Shown: positions 8,517 through 20,881 of the stretch, piece after piece | How the letters are laid out: each line of letters begins with the position of its first letter | Position numbering within the stretch: the stretch's first letter is position 1 | Assembly (NCBI GenBank): GCA_018136815.1 | Contig: CM030932.1 | Coordinates: 7,246,230 to 7,310,229, forward strand | Origin: Isochrysis galbana | Taxonomy: Eukaryota; Haptophyta; Isochrysidales; Isochrysidaceae | Reading direction: 5' to 3' | DNA: 64,000 bases | The notes under the pieces: generated by a model | The model's input: only the letters and a program-made list of their open reading frames with translations | Databases searched by the model: none | What the model was told of the DNA's origin: nothing | Made by a program: the position numbers and the translations under genes

Positions 8517-11500
8517 TTAGGCGACGGATGAGGCTACAAATTGCGATACAATCATGTTCGTAGAGCGGACGGTCAAACGCATGCCGACGTTCTTCGCGGA
8601 GTCCGTGCGCAAGTTGACGATAGCAAACACTTGCATGCCACCGAGGAAGATTCCTGCCAACAAGACAGTTAGCTTGCTCACGTCGTCAGGGCAAAGATTG
8701 GAGTTTTCGCAGGGCGCCATGCCGAGGAAATCAATCACTGCATCCATAGCAGCTCGGATGGAGTTATACGAGAGCGAAAACGTCTCGACAACCTCACAAG
8801 CATTACCAGTTGCCTCCCATGCATTGCGGAAGTCCAACACTGCCACGCGCTTCATGAAGTCGGCGGCACATATCTCTAGATCCTCAAGCTGATACTCGTC
8901 ATCATAGCCTGGCTCGTCGTCTGTCGGGCCAGTACTTGGGTCGACGTCCTTGACGACGAACTTGAGAGTGCAGGGGATGGAGCCAACAGGCACGCCATCA
9001 ACACGGCGCAGACATGCGTAGGCGGTACCAGGGGTGCCGAATGGGAGCGACGCGCACGGCACGTGCGTCTCTAGGGCGAGCCCCCGCATAGCACTCAGGT
9101 CGAGCTGGACCGTCACATTAGACAGTAGCTGGTCTTCAAGAGTGTTGTTCAGCGAGAAGGCAAGGATGATGTGCGAGGCGTACACATGCTTGACACACGT
9201 CACCTCGTACTCGGTGCCCACTTCGGACAAGGCCACTGCCTTGGAAGAGGTGAAGCGCTGTCCCACGTGGACGAATTCAGCCATACGCGACAGCAGGTCC
9301 GCCTCCTTACCAGCATCATTTGCTCTGCCACCGCCGCCAGGCTGTGATGGGGCGGCTGCTTCATCAGTGGGTGCACGACCGCCGATACCTGCATCGGCCC
9401 CTTTGTCGGCCTTCGCCATGCGCGCCATCATTTCAGCATCAATGGTTACATCGTCCAATCCGAAAGGAGTCTCCGAGGGGACTTGAAGGTACTCTCTGCA
9501 TGATGCTTCAAGCGCAGCGAGTGGGACAGGCAATGGCTCCAGCAGAGCCTTCGCCGTTTTGCCGGCAAAGGTAGCGTCGGAGTCGAGTCCGCGCAGCAAC
9601 GTGACGAAGAAAATCGCACGATCCCGCACCTCATCGTCGTTGTCGTAAAGGCACCGCTGCAATAGAACGGTGATAGAAGGTCGGAGGGAAGGGATCGAGA
9701 TCCCAAATTTAGCGAGAGCCGAGACCGCCGAGGCACGGACGGTGGCATTTTCAAGCACCACACGGTTGTAGATGAAGCGAATATACTTCGAGGGCTCTTG
9801 CGTACTCGGTCCTTCAACACCGAGAAGAAAGAGAATCTGGGTCGAGAGGAGCGTGAATTCACAGTCCTCGATGAATTCGCACAAGTGCGAGAGTCCTGCT
9901 TCCTTTGCCTCGGGCACCCGCGCAATGATGACGAGTAGAGTGTCGACGATGGCTTTCTTGTACTGAAAGCCACCCTCCTCGCGAAGCACATTCGCCAAGA
10001 AGGTCATCAGCAACCGATGCTTCTGTGGAAACTTGAGACACATCGCGCGGATCGCGTCCACCACGACGATCTTGAAGTCGTCGGCGATCTCCGACATGAA
10101 CGACGTGATTTGCTTCATTAGACGCTCCACGCCGGACTCTGAACCCCTGCAGGGAGAAAAGGGAGGGATCGGGTGGGTTATGTGCTTCCAGGCAGCATTC
10201 CCCCTTCAGCCAGAGCGCTTTGTACCAAGAAATCCCAGGCCATAGGCCCACGTCATGCGCATCACCAAGTAGTGAGGCAGGGCGATCCAAAATGCGCCAG
10301 GGCATCTGATCAAAGCGTACGTTTTGAGTAGGGTCGTGATCGCGAGGGTTGCGATAGAACGATTGGAGTCATTGATGAGTCCCTCCATGTCCATATTGCA
10401 TGGCGTCACCGCCATGGGATGAGACATAGCGACCTTGTTCAGTGTGCGCACAGCGGAGAAGCGACAAGCCGGCTTTGGGGAACAGAGAAAAAGCTGCAGC
10501 ACCGTTATCGATGGTGACAGCTCGCGCTGGCCAACTGATGAAAGCGAACAGATGGCGGTTGCCGCCTCGTAGATGACCATGTCGCTGCGATGACGCAGAC
10601 TCGCTTCGAGAAAATCGAACAAGGCACGATCTCGCTCGGAGGCCCCATCCTCCATCATCGCCTTTGCGAAGCGAATGAGCAAGCAATGCGCAAGCGGCGA
10701 TTTAAGGGGCGTTCGCGTCAGGGATGCCACGACCTTAGACACTGCCAACCGGTCCTGCCGCTTTATTTGGTGAAGCAGAGCCAGGGCATGATACTGTACT
10801 GACGGGTTATCGGAAGCAAGGGCCGTCTGGACCTCGTTCACCCACCGCCTCACCACTTCTCCATTCACGCTCATTAGATGTATCCCAGAGACCAACGCCG
10901 ATGCGGCGACGAAGCAATTCTTGTCGACAAGGGCCTGCTTAAGGTGCCGTTCGATCTGCGCAAGCATCGTTGGATCTGTGCGGGCAATGATCGCCCCCAA
11001 GACGCGGAGGGCATTTGCGCGATTGAGGTCAATTTTTGAGTTCATGTCCTTGGTCAGCGTCGCGCAGACAATGATGACCTCTTCAGGGCTAGGCTTGAGC
11101 TCTTTCAGGACTAAATACCTGCAATTGCAGGTTAGACGGCGATATGCTCTCACAACCTAAAACAACGGAGCAATCTGCGGCGTGAGAATGGGTAAGCTCT
11201 TACAGGAGTCGGCGAAGCTGCTGATCCTTGTGCATTAGGAGCTTGGTGACTCCAAAGAAGATTTCAGTCGTCTCCAATGATGTTAGCTTCTCGCCTGTGA
11301 GCAAAAGGACAGGGGGTGTTCCTAGGTAGGGCGAAGTTGCTCTAGAATGCGACTCTCCCTCTCCTCGTGACCCACGGAGTGTTGCTTTCTCCACTTCGGA
11401 GGTGAGCGCAAACAGCGAAGGCCTCCGCCATGAAAAACGGACACTCTGAATTTTAGAGCAGCACACCTTGTGAGAGCAGCCACAGGATCTTGGTCAGTAT

Positions 11501-11710
11501 TTGGATGCACTTGCGCGCGACAATCTCGCGGTCATTGAAGCAGCGGCACTCCTGCAGCACCGCTGCCTTTTGCAGGGACTGGAAGGGCGAGTATGATTCA
11601 TCCTCGTCCTTCTTCTCGCCTTTGGTCATCTGTAGGGCGACGTCTTTCATCCCCTGCAGCCACTGAGCACCCTGATTTGCCAGGTCCGATGATGACGTGC
11701 CAGTGGCCAT
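8517..11710 (-). CDS. COPG: Coatomer subunit gamma (gamma-COP)
   Basis: Subunit of the COPI coat that buds Golgi-to-ER vesicles. Four exons, read by frame and GT-AG sites: 11710-11467, 11294-11204, 11118-10321 and 10146-8517 (introns 172, 85 and 174 bases). They total 920 codons plus stop; animal proteins are slightly shorter. The N-terminus carries the family signature SPFQSLQKAAVLQECRCFND, then ILTKILWLLSQGEKLT, LRRLLYLVLKELKP, LTKDMNSKIDLNRANALR and VRRWVNEVQTALASDNPSVQ, that is the HEAT-type adaptin trunk. A linker rich in Gly/Ala/Pro follows (near 9330-9420). The C-terminal appendage ends in VRSTNMIVSQFVASSVA. The ATG at 11710 sits in GCCATGGCC. A TG microsatellite begins about 100 bases upstream, and SmD2 is divergent on the other side. 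Confidence 0.97.
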
Positions 11711-11808
11711 GGCGTGGCTCTCTGCACCCCCGGCTCGCAAACAACCTGCACAGGGACATGGTGCGTATGGTGCGGTCAGTGTATGTGTGTGCGCGCGCGC
11801 GCGTGCGT

Positions 11809-12999
<1,191 letters not shown>

Positions 13000-13335
13000 A
13001 TGCAGAGCACGCGTGCATCCGCAGTCGTCAAAGACGACAAGAAAACGGAGGAAGAGGAATTCAGCACAGGCCCGCTCTCAGTGCTTACGCAGAGCGTCAA
13101 GTCCAACACGCAGATCCTCATCAACTGTCGCAATAACAAGAAGCTGCTGGGCCGGGTGAAGGCGTTCGATCGACATTGCAATATGGTGCTCGAGAATGTG
13201 AAGGAGATGTGGACAGAGGTGCCCAAGAAGGGCAAGGGGACAAAGAAGGCAAAGCCCATCAACAAGGACCGCTTCATATCAAAGATGTTCCTGCGCGGCG
13301 ATTCAGTCATCGTTGTGCTCCGTAACCCGAAATAG
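13000..13335 (+). CDS. SNRPD2: Small nuclear ribonucleoprotein Sm D2
   Basis: Core spliceosomal Sm protein that forms the heptameric ring on U1, U2, U4 and U5 snRNAs. The 111-residue frame contains the highly conserved stretches [56 protein letters not shown] and [20 protein letters not shown], covering the Sm1 and Sm2 motifs. Length matches the family (about 108-118). It ends in RNPK, slightly shorter than the animal protein. The first about 15 residues ([13 protein letters not shown]) are not conserved. The ATG has G at -3. A CAG just upstream leaves open a 5' exon. Intron-less within the coding part shown, and divergent from COPG. Confidence 0.97.
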   Translation: MQSTRASAVVKDDKKTEEEEFSTGPLSVLTQSVKSNTQILINCRNNKKLLGRVKAFDRHCNMVLENVKEMWTEVPKKGKGTKKAKPINKDRFISKMFLRGDSVIVVLRNPK

Positions 13336-14543
13336 TTGTGGGCCTCACGGACTGACTCTGATGTTTCGATCTCACCGATGGGGCGACTCTGTGAGTTTCT
13401 AGCAAGCTCATGACGATGTGAGCTTAGTCTACCTTAGCGTGCAGGCATCGTCAGGCCTTGACAATGCACTTTGCGCACTGTACTTGGCAACAAGCACAAA
13501 CATGCCGCAGGGATGTCGTGCCAGTTACGGCTTCTTGCGGGACTGTGCATATGGGTGGCCCACAAGCCACGGGGGGGGACGTTGCGAATGTGAGGGACGC
13601 AGAGTTGGCGAGTGATGTCGCGTCGCATCGGTAGCTACTCACCCTTCCTGAAGACGACAGCCAATCAAGTGTGCAGTTTCGAGCCTCGTTATGAGGCACT
13701 GGTGACACCCTTTTGTCTTCCTCTTCACGACGGGATCCGTCCGTCTTGCTTTGTGGTAATATTCAGTGCGTTTGGGCTGGCTGGCGATGGCGCCCTTGGG
13801 CTATGTGCTTTATGTTGTATGTGTATGTGCTCCTCCAGACTTCCATATCTTGCACATCTTGTTCGCCTATGTTGTGTATGATACGTGTGTGGTATGCTGA
13901 CGTGTGTGCGGCATGTCTCCTGTGTGTGCCCGTGTGTGTCTATCTTGCTGATGTAGGTTGCACATGTCAACTAAGTTTATACTTAGTTCGCCCATGGGCA
14001 TGGGGTAGGGGGGGCGGTCAAATGGGGTTTTTGATTAGGGGTGTAAGAAAAAGAAAATGACCATCTCAAGGTTGAGAAACGTGAGGATTTTCTTTGTTAG
14101 AAAGTTCTCTAATCACTCAACAAGCACATATCCGGGGCCCATTAGGACCAAGACCCCTCCCTTGGGCCCCCACAACAAAACGTAACCAAATACTAACAAA
14201 AGACGCTAACGCAAAGGGCCGAAAAAAAATCTTAAAAACTAACCGCTGCTTCTACTTGCACGGCGCGAGGCAGATTGCTAGTGGTATCCCTAACTACCCT
14301 CCCCTTCCTACCACTCCCCCTTTCCCCTCCCCCGTTTCCTTCTCTAGAAAGCGGGGGGAGGGGAGGCCGCGCGCGCTACATTCATTGTAGGACTGGTCCT
14401 ACATACAAAGCTGGGTACCTTTATCCGCTTACGGCCCTTGTCCATACCATCTGGGGTGGCGTCCAAGCCCAAGCCCTCTAGCTTAGAGAGGAGAAACTTC
14501 ATGAATGTTGCTACATCCTCGCCCTTTGATGTCCTTCTTGTCG
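13336..14543. other. Intergenic; palindromic 20-mer and a TIR-like end
   Basis: No gene recognised. AACTAAGTTTATACTTAGTT at 13969-13988 is an imperfect palindrome that recurs at 14544 and 38845. At 14006-14035 the sequence GGGCGGTCAAATGGGGTTTTT resembles the left TIR of the 5396-7892 element. Downstream, 14100-14440 is C-rich without a coherent frame. Confidence 0.5.
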
Positions 14544-15172
14544 AACTAAGTTTATACTTAGTTCTAGTTCAGCATGGGGGGGCGCCTCGCGTCTCGCGTC
14601 CCCCCGTCCCCCCTCTCAGGCACCAATTCCCCTCCGGGGGGCTTGTCGGTCAACCCCATGCTCTGCCTTCTGGCATGAGCAGGGCATTCATCACGACCAC
14701 CCAAACCCCCAGTGGGCGCGGGTCGCGAGCCGCACTCCCAGGCCCGCATGGGCCTGCTCTCGTACTGACTCCCCCCCCCACCCCTGGTCGCCAGGCAGAC
14801 AGGGGCCTCTGGGCGGCACCCAGGGCCGGCGAGGCGAGCGAGGGAGAGGCAGGGGGGGGCCAGGGGCTGAGCCCTAGCCTCCTAGCCTCCACTGCCCCCT
14901 GAGCTGCCCTTGCTGGCCCCCTGGGTGCCCCTGAAGGACCTCTGAGAGCAGGCCGTGGCGCGCCGCATGGCGACGCGCCGCAGGGCCGCAGGGAGAGAGG
15001 TGGAAGAGAGCGAAGCGAGGGAGAGGGGGGGATTTGCACCCCCCCCGATGGAGTGTGGTGAGAAACGAGACCCATTTGCGTTAGCAAATGGGCGGAGAGG
15101 GGCGGCTGGCGACAGGAGGAAGATGAGGGAGAGACTCAAGGCGCCTACGGGAACCACTGTGGCAGGTATCTC
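14544..15172 (+). repeat. Dispersed GC-rich repeat family R1, copy 1 (longest)
   Basis: Starts with the palindromic 20-mer and ends near GTGGCAGGTATC (15160-15172). It shares long blocks with 16195-16505, 38845-39200 and 59985-60297, such as GGGGCTGAGCC, CACTGCCCCCTGAGCTG, GCGCCGCATGGCGACGCG and CACCCCCCCCGATGGAGTG. Contains an 8-bp hairpin at 15071-15092 (CCCATTTG / CAAATGGG, loop CGTTAG). No conserved protein frame between copies. Confidence 0.75.
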
Positions 15173-16190
15173 GAGGCGCAGTCTTTTATTTCTCGAGGAC
15201 AGCTCGCGGCGAGAGCTGTAAGGGCCGTTCTTCTTTGTCGACGAGAGGTTCCTCCCCTATGATGCTCATCCAACAGTACCTTTTACTACTTTTGCCAATA
15301 GCAAAAGCTCCATCAGACCTTATAGCTTTTAACAGTCCAACAATAGCGCCACCCAGTACAAGTAACAAGTAAAGATGATTTTTATTTTTATTTTTATGAG
15401 TGTAGTGTCCCCGGCTCCCGCGCCTCCGCGTGCGCGCTGCAACCGCCTCCCTCCTGTCCGACCCGTGTGACGTGCGACGTGCGCGCGCGGTATGTGTGGC
15501 ATGCATAAATAATGTATCTAAAAAAATCATCTGAAGATTCTGGGCTACACACCTACTAGTCTCGGGTCTTCCCTTCTCTAGCTAACACCGCCCTTACATT
15601 CCCTCCCTCCGCCTCTTCCCCTGCCCCCCGTCATTCCTTTCTCTTCGGTTTCCGGGGTCCGGCCTCGGTGCACTACCTAAGGCCTGGTTCGGAGTGCGGG
15701 TTTGGGCAGGCCTTTTGTCCTGAATTGTTCTGTCGCGCGCCCTTTTGGGCGCGCATGAATAATGTATCTATATCTATCCCTCTCTAGCTCGTGTCTCATG
15801 CGATTCGCGATTCTCCACTTGTTTGTTCTCCTCCTCTCTCCTCTGCCCATCGGCCCACGGCCCACGATCGATCGGCGCGCGCTGCGCTGCAGGGCGCCAC
15901 GCACTAGTTTTATTTTTAGAGGCCCTGGGTTTTGTTTTTGCTGGCCAAAAAGCTTTTGCACTTGCTGTTACAAGCAAAGGCGGCCTGAGCAGCAATAGCT
16001 GTTGCACTGTTGGAGCATCATTAGGTTCCTCCCCCCGCCCCCGGTGCTTTTTCCCGGAGAGTCGCCCGACGTAGGTCGGTCCGCCTCAATGGGTTTTCCC
16101 TCATTGTAGCTTGTGGGGAGTTATAATGGGAGCCGGGGGTTTGCGAGGGGGGAGATTCGTAGGGGTGCATATGCGTATGTGTCTAGTGAC
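15173..16190. other. Intergenic, no gene seen
   Basis: Mixed sequence without a convincing reading frame. The motif TGAAGATTCTGGGCTA near 15530-15546 recurs near 55980 and, inverted and diverged, near 20120. 16130-16200 is related, inverted, to about 38735-38840. Confidence 0.4.
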
Positions 16191-16194
16191 AACA

Positions 16195-16505
16195 CACGTC
16201 AAGGCCTGGTTTGCTCTTCCTGACCCCTCGTGGCTCGTGGCCAGCCCATCGCTCCAACCCCCCCTTCCCCCCCGGTCGACAGACAGACAGGTGCAGATTG
16301 GGGGCCCCAGAGGCTCAGGATCGCCAGCGACCAGCGAGGGAGAGGCAGGGGAGGCCAGGGCCCAGCCCCAGCCTCCTCTGCCCCCTGAGCTGGCCTCCAG
16401 GAGCCTCCAGGGGTTGCCAACAGGCAGCTGCAGGCCTGTCGCAGGCACGCCATGGCGCGTGCCGCAAGAGAGAGGAGAGGGAGCGCGGAGAAGGAAAGAT
16501 AGGTA
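16195..16505 (+). repeat. Dispersed GC-rich repeat R1, copy 2
   Basis: The block CCAGCCCATCGCTCCAACCC, then GGTCGACAGACAGACAGGTG and CTCCAGGAGCCTCCAGGGGT closely matches 39030-39200. Lacks the hairpin part present in copies 1 and 4. Confidence 0.75.
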
Positions 16506-16529
16506 AGTCCCGTACCCGTTTACAGGAGA

Positions 16530-16860
16530 GAAGTCGGGACTGAGGACGCCGCCAGCCCGGTAGGCAGCATAGGAGGAAGGGGGGAACGGATCACCGGGGG
16601 GGGGGGGGGGGGGGCGCGGCCACCGGACCATATCTATCTAAGCCCTTTTGCCCTATCCCCCTAGTAGTGCACGGGGGGAGTCGCCACCGGACCATATCTA
16701 AGCCCTCTTCCTCTTGCCCTATCCCCCTAGTAGTGCACGGGGGAAGTCGCCTGATGGTGGGGGGGAAAGGGCCGGGGGAGTGGGGGTGTAGAAAGTTTTG
16801 CTGCGTGAGTAGAAAGTAGAGGGTCCACGGCCGCGTGTGCGGCGAGACTATTAAGAAATT
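16530..16860 (+). repeat. Dispersed repeat, copy B, with internal tandem duplication
   Basis: Contains an 18-base G run (near 16600) and two tandem units of about 65-70 bases, each with GCCACCGGACCATATCTA and CCCTAGTAGTGCACGGGGG (16617-16690 and 16682-16750). The whole stretch is repeated inverted at 19757-19990, so the pair brackets the PX-domain gene. From 16861 to 17372 no gene is seen. Confidence 0.75.
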
Positions 16861-17372
16861 ATTTGTCGTGATAGTACCGGGCTAGTGAGAGTAGTGGTAC
16901 TAACGCTAACGCTCAGATGTGAGATGTTTTAGATCCTAAATTGTAGATTGTATAGTTGTAGTTGTAAATTGTAGTGGGGTCTCTCGTCTCTTGGCGGCGG
17001 TGCCACGTTGAGAATTCTAGTCTTGAGGAGCATCTTGTTGGCTAGCATCCCTAGCCACATACACCGGACGAGCCATGCGCCCCCCATCGCGGGGGAGGCG
17101 CTGAGGCGCTCCGTTGCCGTCGAGGACTACGGCTATGTACGGCCGACAGCACTAAGGTTATACTCACACCACAGGAAAACTAGAAAACTCTGAGGGGGGT
17201 ACATACTCCGCTTGTTCCCCCCCCCCCCCCCCCCCCCCCTTCCCCTCTCCGAGTGCCAAAAACAAAAGAGGCTTGAGTCTCCTCCCCTCGCTCTAGTCCC
17301 CTCTCCCTCTCTCTCGTCCAGGGAGAGGGGGAGCGAGAGGGAGGGAGGGACGGGGGTGGGGGGTGAGAGAGG

Positions 17373-17640
<268 letters not shown>

Positions 17641-17679
17641 ATCCGCGCGCATTCTGCATCCCTCTCGGTCGTGGCCATT

Positions 17680-19358
17680 ATGGCAGCCGAACTAGAGCCC
17701 GCTCACGCGTGGACTGAGCAGTGTGAGAGATGCCGCCCAGCTGCTCGTGCCATGCGCCTCCAGCTGCTGCAGGCGAGGGAGAGGGTCTCTGAGCTCGAGG
17801 AGCAGCTCAGCCGGCTGCAGCTCGAAGTCAGTGTGCTGCGCGCCCAGCCAGTACTAATGCGCTCGTCCCCGCTTACGTTGGGGGCACGAGACTCAAGAAG
17901 CAACATCGGCATGGACGAGAGCGTGCGCTCTGGAACTGAAAGACGTGGCGTTATGGTTCCGTACAGGCCTCCAACACTCACAGCCTCAGCGTCCTTCTCT
18001 GGACGTATGGGGCTTCCCTTCTCCACAGTATCGTCTTCAGCAAGCCCTCACTCTCGCATGGACCGCATGGACAAACGGATCACCAAGTTGGGCAATCATT
18101 TCCCGCTGGCACGACATGCGCGGACCCATCCGGATGACCTATTGGAGGGCCCAGCTGCAGTCTTTGCTCGTCTCATTTCAAAGCACTTTTGGGCTGGCGA
18201 AGGGGATCGTGAGCAGAAAGCCGCAAAAGCTGCGTGTATGCTGCAAGCACGCGCACGTGGATGGCGACAACGCGCCCGGTATCATGCGGCGCGAGAAGTC
18301 TACGCAGTCGTAAGCGGGATCTCCAGCTTTGTTTCTCCATCATCCAAGCGCTCCGTGGCGACGTATGTCATCACTGTTGTGCGCGCCGGATGCTGTTGGC
18401 AGGTACGCGTCACGCCGTCCAGAATCATTAGCTTCTCCTACAACACAAGCATGATACCCTGCGTTCGAGAATGTGTCCTAAGCTAGGCCCCCTGGCCTCC
18501 GCAACCGATTACCATGACGCCTATGTCTCCGTAAATGTTTACTTTCTCACACTGGCATCTGTGTGCAGGTAGAACACAGGTACTCGGATTGGCGCCGTCT
18601 GCATATTCTTCTCATGCAATGCATCCCAGGCACATCGAGTCTACCCCTACCGCCATTTCCTTCCCGGATCCCTTTCGGAGGCTCCACTGTTGAAAATCAT
18701 CGCCAATTTGTGCGTCGCCTGCATTGATATCTTGTGACTCTACGGCTAGGTCGCATGGTACCAAACCTATTCAGCGCGGGCATGTAGGAAACTACAGCCC
18801 TCCATCTTCTTATGCGATGGTATCTTGTTGTTCCTCATGTGGTCAGTCTGAGCTCCCGATTCTCCGCCATCTGTGCAGGTGCTCAATCGATACTTGCAAG
18901 GCGTGATACAAGCAAACCCAAAACGACCTTTCAAGATGCGCAACTTGCTCATGGCTTTCCTATGCCGTTCTCATTTCTACTGGGAATACGATGCTCTGGG
19001 AACCCTCCTTAAGGGCGCCAATGCTAATGCTGCATCCGCGCGAGGCGCTCGCCCCCTCGACCTCATTGTTGACACCGGTGGCGGCGAATTAACTGATCCG
19101 GTAGTGCACGACCGCTCCACGGGTGTGACACCTGTATCGTTGGTAGTCCACTCGAATGCAAACAAATCCCACAAATCCTCACCTGCAGCTACTTCTCGAT
19201 CTCCCTCCGCTCCACGCAATGAGTGGCAGTCTGCACTCTCCTATTGGGACGAGGCGCCTCCAAAGCCGTCGTCAATGTCTGTCTTGGCAGCGTCACCGCG
19301 CGCCGCAGCTGCTATGGGATACAGCGACTCCCGGAGACAGCATGAATCCTTGTCGTAG
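17680..19358 (+). CDS. Coiled-coil, IQ-motif and PX-domain protein
   Basis: Three exons, all phase 0: 17680-18402, 18569-18709 and 18879-19358 (introns 166 and 169 bases, GT-AG), 447 residues. Residues about 25-60 form a heptad-like coiled coil (RLQLLQARERVSELEEQLSR). An IQ-type calmodulin-binding motif follows near residue 190 (AACMLQARARGWRQRARYH). A PX (phosphoinositide-binding) domain spans all three exons: VATYVITVVRAG, then VEHRYSDWRRLHILL, LPPFPSRIPF, VENHRQF and VLNRYLQGVIQANPKRPFK. The tail is low-complexity Ser/Ala. Likely a membrane-associated, sorting-nexin-like or motor-adaptor protein; the exact role is unknown. The exon 2 donor GTGCGT at 18710 is chosen because the uncut frame hits a stop and the join restores the PX helix. 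A GA microsatellite abuts the start. Confidence 0.85.
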
Positions 19359-19756
19359 GTCTGCTGCCGATTATCAGCAGGCAGGGGTACTCCTTCGTAG
19401 TAGGGCCCGCCAGTCGCTCAGGGCTGAATCTTCCGTTGCCAATGGCATGCACGGCGTACCATGAAGCTCGACCTTTCCATGGTGGCTTTGTAGGCGTCAC
19501 ATTCATGGGATGTGCGGATGGGGGTGAGGGGCCGAAGCCCTCTTGACCTTGCGACGAAATCCATTCCCCTTGTGTTCTTGAATCTATGCAGAGTATGCAC
19601 GGTGCACACTTTAAGCCAGAGTCAGCCAATGCACAGCCGTAGTTCGTAGTTCCCGCTAAGTATGTATGGGCTTGTGAATTGGTTTGTCGATGTCGGCCAA
19701 TGGATTTGTATTTCAAAAATAGCTCGATCAGTTTTCAGTTTAAAAACGTTATAATA

Positions 19757-19990
19757 TTTTTACCGCACATGCGGCCATGGACCCACTACTTTAACGCAGG
19801 AAACTTGCTACCCCCCCCACTACCCTGGCCCTTTTCCCCCCGCCATCAGGCGGCTCCCCTCGCACACTACTAGGGGTAAAGGGCTTAGATATGCTCCGGC
19901 GGCCCGCGCCCCCCCCTGGTGATCTTCCCCCCCCCCCCTTCCTCCTGTGTCCCGGGTAGGCGGCGGCCTCAGACGAGGCCCTAGTGCCCT
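19757..19990 (-). repeat. Dispersed repeat, copy C (inverted relative to copy B)
   Basis: The reverse complement reads CATATCTAAGCCCTTTACCC, CTAGTAGTGTGCGAGGGGAG, CCGCCTGATGGCGGGGG and GTGGGTCCATGGCCGCATGT, in the same order as 16530-16860. The stretch 19359-19756 between the PX gene and this repeat has no gene. Confidence 0.7.
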
Positions 19991-20881
19991 AGTGCACCTG
20001 GGCCGGACCCCTAAAAGCGAACCAAAAGGTATGAAGGGGGGAAGGGAAAGAGATGGAGCGAAGGAAAATGAGGGCGGTGTCAGTGAAGAGTTATAGCGAA
20101 CCTAGTCTATAGTAGGTGTTCAGCCCCGAATCTTCAAATGTTATTTTCTAGTAGCTTAGCGGACGCCTTCAAGAACGTGTTTTTAAACACGGCGAGGGGG
20201 GCGGGGCAGTAAGAGAGGAGGGAGGAGGCCGGAGGCAGGCGGTACGTACGTAGCCCCCAAACATGTTTGTCACGTCGGGGTAATAGCTTGTAATGAGTTT
20301 AACCTGATAATTGCCACTAACTGGGTATCAACACCCCTGAAACAACCCATTTACCCCCACAGAAAAACGAACCCTATTAATGTACTGACCTCGAAGAACT
20401 ATTGGAGTAATGGGTTTCCAAAACACTTGTCCGTTAATGGTCAGCCCTAGCCTTGGAGGGGAGGGGAGCGGCGCGCGCTCCATGAGCCTATCAGTTTAAT
20501 GATAGATGTTTATGATGCCAATATAGGGCGGAGTACGTGCGGGTAAGCAAAAGTCGAGGACCTCTAGTTGCACCTCCTCACGCGCCAACATCGGCGATAA
20601 ATATTGTACTCAGTACACCGCGACGTGCGTCACTTTCACTTTGCTAAAATACCTCACATCAGCATTTCTTTCATGATATGCTAGGTGTAGGTACTAGGAT
20701 CTGGCCCTCTATAGGACACACACGCCCGCACACACTGCCCATACGGATCATGCCATAGAAGGACAAGGAGCGAGACTTGATCGGGATGCCGAGAGAGTTG
20801 GTCGATGAGGCAAGGAAGTGTACGCTACAACTACAGCTGCTGTCCACACGCTTGATTGTTGATTGCTTCGATCCGGATTCG
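19991..20881. other. Intergenic and downstream region of the giant minus-strand gene
   Basis: No gene recognised. A diverged inverted copy of the TGAAGATTCTGGGCTA repeat is near 20110-20140. The last about 230 bases should hold the 3' untranslated region of the gene ending at 20882. Confidence 0.4.

Noticed and set aside
15040-15092. Hammerhead ribozyme core (GAAAC beside a hairpin)
   Set aside because: The CUGAUGA box and proper three-way stem arrangement are absent.
14544-15172. Helitron interpretation of R1 (TC start, hairpin followed by CTGG)
   Set aside because: Similarity between copies 1 and 4 continues well past the CTGG, so the hairpin is not next to a terminus.
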